This document shows, one piece after another, positions 1-11,918 of a stretch of DNA of 64,000 nt (its first letter is position 1; each line of letters starts with the position of its first letter). Source of the DNA: Crossaster papposus (taxonomy: Eukaryota; Echinodermata; Asteroidea; Velatida; Solasteridae). The position numbers and the translations under genes are program-made. The DNA lies in NCBI GenBank assembly GCA_037893245.1, contig JBAIAA010000415.1:186001-250000 (forward strand), written 5' to 3'. Below the pieces are notes generated by a model that was given only the letters and a program-made list of their open reading frames with translations, searched no databases and was not told the origin of the DNA.

Positions 1-368
1 CACTGTGTGTTTCGATCATATAGTTATAGATATAAACCATAAAACTAACCTGTACAAATTTCATTTCAAAAGGTGGTAGCGATTCTGAGATATTGCCGAA
101 AATCTGGAGCGGTTATGTCTACGCGGGAAGAATAATCTGCATTGGAATACATGATCTGAGAAACGTCACTGCAGTAACGCTTCTCAGATTCAAATTTTTG
201 GGGATAAAAAGTGTTATTTTTTTCCATAACCGCAGTACTTTGAAGTGAAACGTTTGTGAAAATGCATTATACTATCCAAAGCTGCTGTACTTCTTACTAA
301 GTAAGTTTTTATTGACATTAGTTTTTAGAGTAATTACCAAACGTATACGACCCCTTTAAGTTGCTTTC

Positions 369-773
369 TTACATTATTACATTAATGTTTGAGGAGCTAA
401 ACGTTAATGTGGAGTCATAAATAAGTTGCAGTTTAGGTAAACTACATAATGGAATATCACTATAAACAATGAATACAAGTGGACCTAGTATCGACCCCTG
501 CGGAACACCAGTTTTTACGGACAGGACTTTTGATATGGTGCCGCCAATATTCACAGACTGACTACGATCACTTAGGTACGACTTAAACCAATTAATTACA
601 GAAGATGACATGTTCATCCTTTCTAGTTTCCTTAGTAAGATTTCATGATCAACACAATCAAATGCTTTACTGAGATCTATAAACACACTGCCTGTAACTT
701 CTCTATTCTTCATGACCTTGAAAGGCACAATCCCCCACAATATTGACCCTATCTGCCCAACTAAAAAAATCAT
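369..773 (-). pseudogene. LINE reverse-transcriptase fragment
   Basis: The minus strand encodes a piece of a LINE reverse transcriptase. FIDLSKAFDCVDHEILL, SYLSDRSQ and GVPQGSILGPLVF are classic motifs of non-LTR elements of the Jockey, CR1 and L2 type. The catalytic YADD is degenerate (IYDST) and no flanking endonuclease domain is seen, so this is a dead fragment. Confidence 0.85.
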
Positions 774-775
774 GT

Positions 776-3378
776 TTGAACAAAAACAAACACTAAGTTT
801 AATTAGACTACTTACAGATACTATTTCGACGGAAGGGTAGTAACTTGTTAATGCGGGTTTCTTTTAGTTGTTTAACGAGTTCTGGTCAAGCGACGCTCAC
901 TTATTATTGTCAGCCGCAATCCACAAACGCGGTAAACTGTCAAAGAAATTGTAAACACGAAACCCGCTGTTAAAGCAATTTGTTGAAAATGACCACAAAT
1001 ACGGCAAGTCTGGCTAATTCGACACCCCCCCCCCTACACTTGGATACTTTTTGGGTATCATTCGATACACCCACCGTATGACCAACACACCATGCGTGCC
1101 GATCCCAGGCCACGAGCGGGCCCCAGCGCGCCGCATCACGGCCCCACACCCCGATCGTGTTCCACTGCCGTGTGTGACTTTCCCGTGGACTTGGCGGCGA
1201 TGTCATCGATACAACTCGCGTGTCTTGCGACCGTGTTGTATAGACGTAGCAGTGAAACTAATGACGCTTACTATCGGATAGGAGATATAGACAGAAATAA
1301 AAATAATAATTGGAAACCGAAGCCGTGATAGGCGATACTCTCCCGACCTGGTAGAATAATCAACATGTATATGGGAAAACAAGTTTTGCAAAATAAACAA
1401 CATACACCTCACGACTTTTATGTATTTCATAAACTAAATCATACGAAATCGAAAAGAGCATTTAAAAGTAGGATATAAACATCTGCACAATCATCCTTTA
1501 AAAAATGTGCGTTTTTGTGTTATTATTGTGTAGAGTTTCTGAGGTCGTTTTTTTTTACACCCAAAACTCAAGCTTTTTGGGTGTAGTCGCGATTCCATGA
1601 CAACGTACCAACTGCTTTCTGGCAGATATACCTACAGTGGCATGGAACCTCAATACACGAGGCTCCAATACACTGCTGTTTTTCTTGAATGAGAAATTAC
1701 CGCTGCCTGTCTTTTTCAGAGCCCCCCCTTTTATTTCCTCCAAATGCATCGCCCGATCACCTATGTATTGGGGGTTGAGTTGCCCAGCGTTGCACCTTGT
1801 TACCTTGTCAACAATTCTCATTTCAGGTGTCATCAGGACACGACCGACATCTGTAAATATCTGGCGGGCATTTGACAGTCTCCTCCACATTTGGCCTAAT
1901 TGTTTCCACTAATCACGAGAGGGAGATGCTGTAGCCTTGTTTCGTGGGGACACGGGTGTGACAATGATGGGCCCACACAAGACGAGAAAAGACTAAACAT
2001 GGACACCTGTGATTAACGAGGGGTTAGGGTTCCTTGAAGTTAGGGCGTAGCAGAAGTTTTATTATTAACATCATTATGTAGATAACTATTCAATTTTCAA
2101 CAGTTACCAGAAGTCCATAAACTAAGAATTTGTAGGCGTTTCTTTTCATTTTTTTTGGTTTTGGTTTTTTTTTGGGGGGGGATTTTAAATTGTTTTGCCA
2201 AAACCAACTAAACAAAAATACTTGACCAATGCCCATTAGTGAGCTGAACCTCACGTACTATAGGTGGTCAAAATACGATTGGAGCTTGTGATAAATGTAC
2301 ACATCGCAAACTTGGTCTATACAAATATTGCCACACAATAAAACTCAAAATATTGTTCTTTCCCTTTAATATTGAGGCCGCATACAAATTAACGACGTGT
2401 CGTGGTATTCTCTATTTGTTATTACTTACTGTGACAGTAGGTTTCCGTTCAAAGCTCAAAGAAAACATTAAAGTGAACTTATGATTTTGTCGAGTTTTGA
2501 TGTCATTGTAAGGCATTGTTTCAAACTGGATAACAGCTTTGAAGAAGAAATCAAATAAGTTAAGAGGGCCTAATATTTAGATCTTAACAAGATCTTCTTC
2601 AGAGACTAAATGGCTGTGTACAAGAAACAAACATATATAGGGCAACATACAGCATGATGCTCACCATGAAAGCTGAAGAAACACTTTAAGAACAGATTAC
2701 AATGGAACACACAACAAAAGGAGGATTAGGCTGAGGGATTAAAGGGTGAGGTCAGTGTGGGTAGGATCAAAGGCAGGATAGGAACAAAAGCAGAAGGGGT
2801 AAAACCACAAGGAAGGGGGTCCAGGGTGGAGATCAAAGGGAAGAACTAACAAAGAAGTATGAATAGGAGTAATGTGGAGGGGGGGGGGGGGGGGGTTTAG
2901 TAAAATAGACAGGGAAAACCAGAGGAGTGAAAACAAACAAAAACAAAATTCTGGCAAGGAATGAATCTGAAACAGATGACAAATGGAGAACAAATTATAA
3001 GTTAATCATTTCCTAGTTGGATGTTAAGCCCATGTGGTTGAATAGTCCGAAGACGATTCATCCAAGCTTTGAAGAAGAGAAGAGTTTTGAAGGATAACAT
3101 AAAACAGTATCAACGATTTGTTTTAATAACATCTAAAACTAATCTCTTAAAATGTCAAACTCGTTTACGTGCCGAACTTCACTGAATGACGTTCAGTGAA
3201 ATGTAAACTAATGTCTGTAAACAAACACTGCAACCCGACAAAACGTCCTACGCGCACGTACGTGTGGGCAGCTCTGCGCGATGTAAATAAACAACATTCC
3301 GAAACGCTCCAAATAAAACTCCCCGGTAAATGACAAGTGCTCGGATTGTGAGCTGTGGTCCGCATAAGAAGCAATAAT
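776..3378. other. Region without an assignable gene
   Basis: No exon of the CUB gene and no recognisable protein lies here. A GC-richer patch at about 1060-1240 gives short overlapping ORFs on both strands with no known motif. At 1555-1914 the minus strand is open for about 120 codons beginning near MWRRLSNARQIFTDVGRV; I do not recognise it and cannot tell whether it is a decayed exon or chance. Short simple runs occur at 1025 and 2880. Confidence 0.4.
2545..2605. repeat. Copy of AAGTTAAGAGGGCC repeat
   Basis: The stretch starting near AAATAAGTTAAGAGGGCC and reading through ATCTTAACAAGATCTTC recurs in the palindrome at 15498-15616 and in diverged form at 54232-54292. It is a dispersed short repeat of unknown class. 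Confidence 0.6.
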
Positions 3379-3380
3379 AT

Positions 3381-3520
3381 GGGACGGAGAGACCCCCCCC
3401 CCCCCATCCGTTGTGGTGGCCATTGTGCTTGCGAGATGCTGTGGTTTCTTTTATTGTTGTTAGGGGGGTGCGTTAGGTAACAATAGTCTAGAGAGTGTAT
3501 AGGAGGGACTAAGGGGGAGC
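3381..3520 (+). repeat. Dispersed repeat with GGGACGGAGAGACC head
   Basis: This block runs from GGGACGGAGAGACC and a poly-C tract through GTGCTTGCGAGATGCTGTGG to GGTGCGTTAGGTAACAATAG. Other copies are at 14188-14390 (inverted), 52535-53060 (interrupted) and 61848-62030. The class is not known. Confidence 0.65.
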
Positions 3521-3857
3521 ACTGACCTCTACACCTGGACGGACCATTGTCCATATTCTGCCGTGCTAACGCTTGAAGTCGGCGCGAACGAGAAGTGCAA
3601 CTTGGCAGACCCAAGACGTCACTTCTGTGAGCCAATGAAATGTCCAGGTGTAGAGGTGAGTGGATTTACTCCGTACATTTTTTATTTATAAACATTACGT
3701 CATACATACCGTACCCACTGACCTCTACACCTGAACATTTTATTGGCTCACAGATGTGATGTCTTGGGTTCGCCATGTTGCACTTCTCGAGCGCGCCCAC
3801 TTCAAGCGTTAGCCCATCGGAATGGGCGTTGATCCGTCCAGGTGTAGAGGTCAGTGG
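3520..3857. mobile_element. Inverted pair of 145-base elements with CACTGACCTCTACACC ends
   Basis: Two related units, 3520-3663 and 3715-3857, lie in opposite orientation around about 50 bases of AT-rich spacer. Each unit is bounded by CACTGACCTCTACACCTG and its inverse, and both contain the CTTCAAGCGTTAG type core. They look like short non-autonomous DNA transposons. Transcripts across the pair could fold into a hairpin. A poly-G run follows at 3860-3880. Confidence 0.7.
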
Positions 3858-5479
3858 GGGCGGGGGGGGGGGGGGGGGGTCGTTTCATATCTTGCTAGGT
3901 ATAGTGGTCTGAGTGCTCTGGGCCAAATTTCATAAAGTTGCTAAGCACAACAAAATGCTTAGCATTAAAATTCGTCCTTGGCAAAATCAGGGTTCAAAAC
4001 CAAATTATCAGGTTACGTATTTAGTGTTTGTAAAAACAACTTTTACTTGGCATGAAAAGCACTTGGAGTTCCGGCTGGTAACCTGTTTTTACTGAGCAAG
4101 AGTTTGTTTGTCAGGCTAAGTAAATTGTTGTGCTTAGCAGTATATTTTGTGCGACCTGTAAACTTGAGGTCATCAGTTCCGGGGCCCAGTTAGCTACACT
4201 GCATTAAATTCGAAAGGTCATGGTACGAGAACGCAGTGAGTTTTCTTCACATTAATCTGCAAAGCGCACATTAGACCCCTCCAGCCCCTAATATGGGCGC
4301 TAGGCACGAGCGAGCTAGCATTCGACAGTAAATTCACCCAACTCCATAATTAACTGAAAAACGACACGAGTCTTTATTCATCACAAAAATATTTGATTAA
4401 TTTTATTCATTTTCCATTCATTAAAGGCACAAGTCTAGTACTAAGGCACAATAAACGGCAGAGGGCGCTACATGTGTTATATTAATACAATCGGCAGCAT
4501 GCTGTCCGCGTAAAACAAATCTCCACGTATTTCATTCTCAATTCATTTATAAATCGTTCATTATATCTCTTAGCTATTTATTGTAACAATTAATATTGTA
4601 ATCCTATCAAATCCTAAAAAAATTACGACTGAGACTAAGTTAACTATAAAACTACCAAACTTTGACTAAATTACATGAAGCGACAGAAACATGATACCAT
4701 TCATAAAATTACTTCAAGATTTCAATATGGTAATTTAATTTCTTGAATACATTCTTTTATTAAAGATGAAAGCCTTTTTTTATAGTGAATCTCAAAACAT
4801 TAAAATATACAAACGGGGGAGGAGGTATTTTAGGTTTATAAAATCTGCCCGTTTACAAAGTTTCATCAACGTGTATACAATGTACTGGGATTCGACAAAA
4901 CTTGGGAACATTTTAACGTAATCGTTATCGTACCCAGTATACGAATTCCACCCAACCAGTACAGCGCCCTGAGAATGTGTATAAAGAAATTGTGAAAAAA
5001 AGCACAAGGCGCGCAAAGCATTATGATTAACTTGCTGCCAATAAACGTACATTCAGCGCACACGTGACCCGCACACACGGCTCTATGGTCCATTGAGAAC
5101 TCGAATAAATGACGTCATGCACTCAGCAGAAATGAGTCATTCCCAGCGCGCTGTTTTGGGCGGTACGGGACAAGAGCAATGTTTGAACAGACAAGTTGGG
5201 CATGTGATATGTAAAATCTCGCAGCACTCGCGTTATACAGTGTCTAAACAAAATGCAAACAAAATATAACGGAATGCCACACGTAAAATGGGTAACATTT
5301 ATAGATGATAATACTAATAGGTATGTTTGGAAAGATACACTTAAAATGCGACAAAAAAACCGTCACAATCCGATATTTTGATATAGTAATTTCCCAAACG
5401 AGGTCAAATTAACCATTGGACCAAGATTTCAATTTTAGGTATTGGACAACGAAGGCCTACTTGCTTATATTTGGGTAAT

Positions 5480-5850
5480 TGCCTGGGCCTATAATCATAA
5501 AAACCTGCTAACTTAGCAGCCAACTAGGCCTTAGCAGCCCGCTAAATCCGTAGTTTACTGCTCCGTGGTTACCAACTAATTTTGTATTCATAAAACCTTG
5601 CTAAGAATGTTGTTACCAGTTAGTTGACAGCTAGATATTTTAGGCACGCAGCTGGGACATCAGGCAAGTTGCCACTTAGATACACCCCAGATCAACTCTA
5701 ATGTTAGCAGTTAACTTAGCAACCAACGAAGCTTAGCAAAGTTTTAAGAATATCACTTAGCTTCCAACTAGGCTTAACTGTCAACTAGAGGCCATTTAAG
5801 CAGCCAACTAGGCTTAGCAGGCTTTTAGGAATATCGGCCCTGGCCTATAA
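5480..5850. repeat. Degenerate CTTAGCAGCCAACTAGGC repeat
   Basis: Variants of CTTAGCAGCCAACTAGG recur irregularly here. Related TAAGCACAACAA-type sequence is found at 3920-4140, 36420-36830 and 51312-51912, so this is part of a dispersed family. Confidence 0.5.
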
Positions 5851-6619
5851 GTTTAGCACAAGAATGGGTAGTGCTTAGCCATTGAACATTGATGTTTAAG
5901 AATTTGACACGTGCGTTTAGCTGCTTATCACAAACAGCTGCTTATCACAAACAGCTAGTCCACATTGCTACACTTGCACATCCAAACAAAATCGAAAAAC
6001 TTGGTCCCATGGCCAATTTGACTTCTCTTGGGAAATTACACACAACTCTGTCAAATATTCATCAGATTTTAACGTTTGATGTCTCATTATAAAGAGAAAA
6101 GATGTTGGTTACACATTGTCTATGTTAGACTCGCTGCAGTGTCAATCATACAGGCTGGAAAGAACGATATGTCAATAAAGGATACTTGCAAGATTAAACT
6201 GAATTTCGTAAAGTACGATAATTATATGCAGCAATTCGTTTTTACCAATTTGTGTGAAATATATAAAATACAAATGTGTAATGACTCATTAAAGTTAGTG
6301 CATCTACTCTGAGTATATTGGTTTAAAAAACCCACAAATATCGTTAAACGCAAGATCAAATATTCACTTCAAAACTCTGAGTATCTTATAATTGTACCCT
6401 TCATTTCATCTCGTTATCTGTTATGCATAAACACGACGTATGAATATTTTCTGAATACTTTCTTTGTATTTTACTGCTAACTACTACAATGCTATATATG
6501 CTAATTAGATCTAATAATTCTTTAAAATTCATTTGGAATATTTCTTGGCAATTTGTTTTGTTTTTGTATGTTGCTAGAAAATACAGAAACAGGAAAAATC
6601 TATTATATTTTCTACTTAA

Positions 6620-6947
6620 AAGGTAGGATACACCATTTGCAGATATAGACAATTGTTACTACCGAATTATTAGGAAATATCTTACTTATTTAAAAGTACA
6701 TAATGATTGTAAGGCATCCAGCAAAATGATTGCGCTAGATATTCTGTAATTGTTTCAGAAAAAAAAACCAAACAAGAACAACATTAGAACAACTGCCCGA
6801 CGCCGGTTAAAAAAGGACGCCATTTTTTCTCTCGCTTTTCTCAGCATCCATGATTGTAAAACTTCGGACAAAACAGTTAAACGATATTTACTATAAAATC
6901 CACCCATTCCTGATTATTCAAGAAATTACCAATGGTGTATCCTACCT
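6620..6947. mobile_element. TTAA-flanked short inverted-repeat element, copy 1
   Basis: The element starts AAGGTAGGATACACCATT and ends AATGGTGTATCCTACCT, with TTAA on both outer sides. TTAA duplications are typical of piggyBac-type and Kolobok-type DNA transposons. It has no coding capacity. Further copies are at 12213, 19400, 50553, 51349 and 54448. Confidence 0.85.
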
Positions 6948-7673
6948 TTAACAAGGAATGTTATCGAAATAAGTACTGGATAAGTGAGTAAAAAACTGTT
7001 TTATATATATACACATATATTTTCTGATTTGGTTTGTTTTAGTTTTGGTAAAAATAGGCATTGGTCATCATGGCATGCAGTACTGGATATAGAGTACTAC
7101 TATTTCATTTTCATTTACATCTAAGATATACCAGAGTTTAATAAGGACAGAAACCCAGATATTTCAAATGGAAAACTAGTAAAGTGTCACGAGAAAAAAT
7201 GAAGATGTCGGGTCAACTTTTTGCCCTGTAAACTATAGCAAAACTATAGCAATTACAGGGAATTTCACATGCCGAATGCCTCGTTACATTACGTTAGCAT
7301 GGCCTTAACCGGAATCCGATTTGTAATGCAGAAATATATCTGGATTTCTCTCAAAAGCATATAGATTGGAGGGGACTAAAGATTAAACTCAAATTTAATG
7401 AATCTGCTAGAAAAAAAAGAAAAGAAAAAACATTAGCACAGATATAAATTTGGAATGTTATTTACAAAGAGTTGATATGTGATACAATCACAAGGCGATG
7501 TCGCCCTAGCGAAGATTGCGAGTACCTAGCCTGTTCAGAGTGTGATTTAGAGCAGGAGGAAGTCTGGATGTCATGTGATCAGCTCTCAGCTGTTTCTGTT
7601 TTTGGCCGACAACAGTAATCAGCTTGGCCATGTTCTGTGCTTAGCAGCTCTGTTTTGCCCCCGAGGGTGCCCG

Positions 7674-8040
7674 GTGCCATTGGCCGCCCGAGGCTGCCAT
7701 TGGCCGCCCGAGGCTGCCATTGGCCGCCCGAGGGTGCCATTGGCCGCCCGAGGGTACCATTGGCCGCAAGAGGGTGCCATTGGCCGCCTGAGGGTGCCAT
7801 TGGCCGCCCGAGGGTGCCATTGGCCGCCCGAGGGTGCCATTGGCCGCCAGAGGGTGCCATTGGCCGCCAGAGGGTGCCATTGGCCGCCTGAGGGTGCCAT
7901 TGGCCGCCTGAGGGTGCCATCGGCCGCCTGAGGGTGCCATCGGCCGCCTGAGGGTGCCATTGGCCGCCTGAGGATGCCATTGGCCGCCTGAGGATGCCAT
8001 TGGCCGCCTGAGGGTGCCATTGGCCGCCTGAGGGTGCCAT
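7674..8040. repeat. Minisatellite, 20-base unit, about 18 copies
   Basis: The unit reads TGCCATTGGCCGCCTGAGGG, with point variants (CCCG, CCAG, CAAG) grouped along the array, so neighbouring units are most alike. Because 20 is not a multiple of 3 and the unit has few stops, all frames stay open on both strands and give spurious ORFs. Confidence 0.95.
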
Positions 8041-8471
8041 TTAATACCGACTAGTATTGTCGTTCAGGAACAATAAGAATCTGTCCCGTCTGGATTTTAC
8101 AAACAGCTAGTCATGCTCGATTGACCAGTAGCCGATACCCCTTGCATGATTCCTGGGAGTAGTGCAGTGTTAAAACCGGTTTATACTTCACGTCAAAGTG
8201 AGTGCGATACGAATTGGACGTCACAAAGCCTTCACTGCGAATATTTGCCAAAGTTGAAATGTGTTTGACTTTCGCGAATTCGCAGCACGAAAACTTCCCG
8301 TGATGTCACAAATTCGCGCCAAGTATGAACGGGGGCAATAACCATCAAGCTTAATCCGGCATTTATTCCGTATTTTTTTTGTTTTTTGTTTTTAAGAAAG
8401 CACCCAAATCTCTAAAACACCTAAATTACAGTTAAACCTCTTTTGTTTTTCTTCAAAGTGAACAAAGAAAT

Positions 8472-8545
8472 TGGCAAGGCGGGACTCGAACCTGCGACCT
8501 CCAAGATAGCAGACTAGCGCTCTATCAACTGAGCTATTTTGACCT
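8472..8545 (-). repeat. tRNA-like sequence, probably SINE head
   Basis: On the minus strand TAGCTCAGTTGATAGAGC matches the A box and GGTTCGAGTCCC the B box of a tRNA gene. The acceptor arms (GGTCAAA and TTGCCAA) do not pair properly, so I call it a tRNA-derived SINE head or tRNA pseudogene. Confidence 0.6.
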
Positions 8546-9076
8546 ATGTTGGCAGTCTCTCAAATTGTCAGTATCTTTTTTTAGCAAGCTTGCCTCTTAT
8601 TTAAGCGCGACATTCTTATTTTTTATTATTCCTTATTATTCTTTCTTATAAAACAAAAGAAGAAATAAAAAGGTATATTTAGCCTATTTTGTTGTTACAA
8701 TGATTAGACGATTCTCCGTTTGATCACATAAATCACTCCCACCCAAAAAAGAAAAATCTACTTTTATATATTTATATCAATTTCTTATCATTTTATTGAG
8801 AGCCCTGACAGACCCATTCTTAACGTGTAGATGGGCCCTTCAAAAGATGGTATGGTGTGTACACATTGCTTGGCTATGCATGAAATACACGTCCAATAAT
8901 CAAATATTTACGTCTGGGTAGATATGCATTCCATTTGTAGTCAAGTTGCCATTTTGTTTGTGGAATCTGCAGAATTCGGGGAAATCAAAATGGTTGAGAG
9001 ATTATCTCTTATGTGCAAAAATTGTTACAATTTTTGGGTTGATACAGATTTTTGAATTCCTGTATTTACTACTTTG

Positions 9077-9320
9077 GGTGGGTTGTCAGGGGCACCCGAA
9101 CGATTCGCGAAGGATGCAAATGCCAAAAAAATACTACAATTCGCAAAGTACTACATTCGGAGAAGTTTTTCTCCGAATATATCGCCATTGACGACGCTTC
9201 CAAACCACCGCGCATGTTTGGCGAACGTTTAGAACCTAAAATACGAATGTTGGACTTTGCCATTTTTTCGGCATTTGCATCCTTAGCGAATCGTTCGCGT
9301 GCCCCGTAAAAACCCACCCT
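9077..9320. mobile_element. Palindromic short element
   Basis: The two ends are inverted copies: GGGGCACCCGAACGATTCGC on the left, CGAATCGTTCGCGTGCCCC on the right, bordered by GGGTGGG and CCCACCC. About 240 bases, no coding capacity. Likely a foldback-type DNA element. Confidence 0.7.
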
Positions 9321-9593
9321 TTGGTTCTATAGTTACATGCATTCATGTGAGCCTACCATTTTGTGCAGTTGTCCAGAGTGCACCATACGTTCTAACGCTG
9401 TTGAGTTTGTATCTTCAATTAAATTGTGGACATTGAACAATAGAGGACAAGGGTCAACGATTGACAGAAAGACCGCAATTGAAATTTGTGTGCAAAACCT
9501 ATAGGAGGCCTTTCGAAAAAGTTAAAGTACAAACAAATTAGGGACAATAGGGGGTCCTCGATGGAAGGTGTTTACACACACAGCTTTACCTTA

Positions 9594-10167
9594 CATACGT
9601 ACTGTGGACATTCCTTCGTCTTCGTGTAGTTAAAAACCGTTGACTAAATACTCATTTTGTCTCGCTTCCCCAAAACAAATTTACCCTCAAATTTTGATTC
9701 TGGGCCTCTCAGCTGTTCCTTCTATCTTTTCTATATATAACCCGTTTTACCTCTTGCGCTCTTTTTCGGAAACTGAAAAACGGATTGTGGACCTGGGCAA
9801 GTCCACAAACCGTAACCTCTTTCCGCATCGTGTGGACCTATATTGTTCGGAGGTCCACAGTGCGTATGCAAGACTAACTCACTTGAGTCTGTCTTCTTCT
9901 AGTGTGGGTGTATAAACATTTCATACGTAACATGTACTGTGGACCTCAGAACAATTGACGTCCACAGAATGCAAAGAAGAGTTTTACTGATTGTGGACTT
10001 GCATATGTCCACATTCAGTTTTACCCTTTCTGGAAAAGAAGGGTAAAAATGGATTTTGATTATAGAAAAAATGACGGAGAAACACATGAAGTATTTAGAG
10101 AAAAATGAGTATTTAGCCAACGTTTTCTTAAGTACATCAAGACAAAGGAATGTCCACAGTACATATG
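9594..10167. mobile_element. Short inverted-repeat element with GTCCACAG words
   Basis: The ends are CATACGTACTGTGGACATTC and its inverse near 10145-10167. GTGGAC and GTCCAC words recur inside in mirrored order, along with mirrored AAATACTCATTTT. It is about 570 bases with no gene. Confidence 0.7.
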
Positions 10168-11676
10168 TCAGGTGAAGCTATGCGTGTGTACGGTATACAG
10201 AATAATGAGAAACGGACATGTATTGAAGAAAACTCTCTCAGATCTAAAACAAACACAGAATGTTGCTTACCATTCTCAATGTCTTATCATATTTCTGCGG
10301 GTGAAAGCTCAACTTGTGTACACGGCTCGGAAACCGTTGAACGTGCCGTTGTTCGGCGCGTTTTGGGCGTCCGTCACAAACTGCACATACATCCAGCGAG
10401 TAGAAGCCGATATCACCGCCGGTTGTCTCTGAAAAAGTTTAGGAAAAAGAAAAAAGAAAAAAAAAAGTTTGAATTATAACAAGTGATCCTCGGATCGCGA
10501 GTGTCGCCTTTTTCCCCCACAGGTGATTCCAAATTTGGTTCCTTTTTATCCCTAACTCCCCTATCATGTCGTGTGCAAATGCCTAAATAAATTGAAGGAT
10601 TCAGGACGGTTAGGGTTAATGGATGACCTCAATTGACCCCTAGATGACCATTGACATATTTCAAAAGACTTGCGATGAACCCCCACCCAGGGATCACTTC
10701 ACACACTTTACATGAAAATCCATCAAAAATTATGTAGACAAAGAAATACAATGACCTCTAATGACCCCTACATGACTTTCGACCTCAGCAGTCCGATGAA
10801 GAATTGTGTCTTTCCACCCAAGGGTCACTGCATCCAAGTTTCATAAAAATCCATGAAAGCATGTAGATGTTTTCAAAAACTAAACGTGAAACTTTAATAA
10901 CGTACGGTCAGGCGGTTTACCAAATGTGATGCGATCAAGCAAAATCAGTCTGAAGTAGGCACTGGTAATATTTGGGATTTTTACATATTCTTTTGTAGCG
11001 TACTTCAGGCTCCATTTCAGTGAAAACTCCATGTGAATACGCCCTTTGGTTAAAAAAATTACAACCATTTGAACACCAGCACGTTAAAAATAAAGAAACT
11101 GAGAAAATCTAGTTTTTGTATCACTTCCCTTCTAAATTTGGTTAAAAGAGTATTTTCATGTAAAAGAAAAATATTTTCTCCTTCTGTTTTTGTAAAAAAG
11201 TCAATTTGGACTTTTTCACCCCTACAAACATATTTTGGCCCTATCTCAAAACAAGAATTGCAGAGTTCCGACTCATTTTGCTTGATCGCATCACAAATTT
11301 AGGACTGGTGTCTTCCAAAATGATCCAGTACGATCTTCAGAAATAATCCTATAAACAAATCCGATGGACTACGCACGGTGGGGCGCCCTCATGGCCATTG
11401 AGAGCGGGGAAGGGGGCAGTACAAAATAGCAAGCAATCTTTCGCGATCTCGCCCCGTATATTTATGCACACTTGAGTGAAATTTGTTAATGTTTATGAGA
11501 ATGTATTCATGATAACAAACTATAGATTCGTGGACAGACGTCTGACGTGTCACATGGCTCCCTAGATAATGGAAAGTGCAACATCGCTACGAACAACAAA
11601 AGGGGAAAACAACGAACAACGAAAGGGAAAAAAAAAACGTTGTGAAATTTGTCAATAAGATGATTCTTTCTTATAC

Positions 11677-11918
11677 CGATCCGCAGTATCGTCCAAAGAG
11701 ACTCGAGGAGCTGCTAGGTCCGTCGTACACCTCTAGGTAGTCCTCGTTACAGACCCCTTCCACCCCTTCCACTCCCAGCGTTGTGATCTCCAGAGTTAGC
11801 TGGTCCCCGCCGCTGGGTACCAGGATGGTCCAGCCGCAGTTCAGATTGTTGGCGTACTCGAAGGGATGGGCGGGGCTGGTGAAGCTGCCCTGGCGACCGC
11901 CCAGGGACCCTCCGCAGC
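11677..11918 (-). CDS. CUB domain 17, 5' exon (last exon seen)
   Basis: It encodes CGGSLGGRQGSFTSPAHP, NCGWTILVPSG, CNEDYLEVYDG and GRYCGS. All four cysteine positions lie in this one exon because the internal intron is later than in other domains. The acceptor is TGTCCTAG and the donor GTATAAG. It ends in phase 0. The remaining SD and GF segment must be on another exon, which I could not find between 1 and 11676. Confidence 0.9.

Noticed and set aside
3165-3635. 156-codon minus-strand ORF
   Set aside because: It overlaps the inverted-pair element and the GGGACGGAG repeat, with no recognisable domain.
7579-8040. ORFs of 119 to 153 codons over the 20-base array
   Set aside because: They are open in several frames on both strands only because the repeat unit lacks stops; no flanking coding signal.
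7674-8040. CRISPR-like array
   Set aside because: Units are contiguous with no unique spacers, and the window is eukaryotic.
8472-8545. Functional tRNA gene
   Set aside because: A and B boxes are present but the acceptor stem does not pair; similar heads recur as SINEs.
10880-11068. Candidate second-half exon for CUB domain 17 (HMEFSLKWSLKYA)
   Set aside because: Only a vague likeness to the GF-x-x-Y end; no SD motif, no spacing match and no convincing acceptor in the needed phase.
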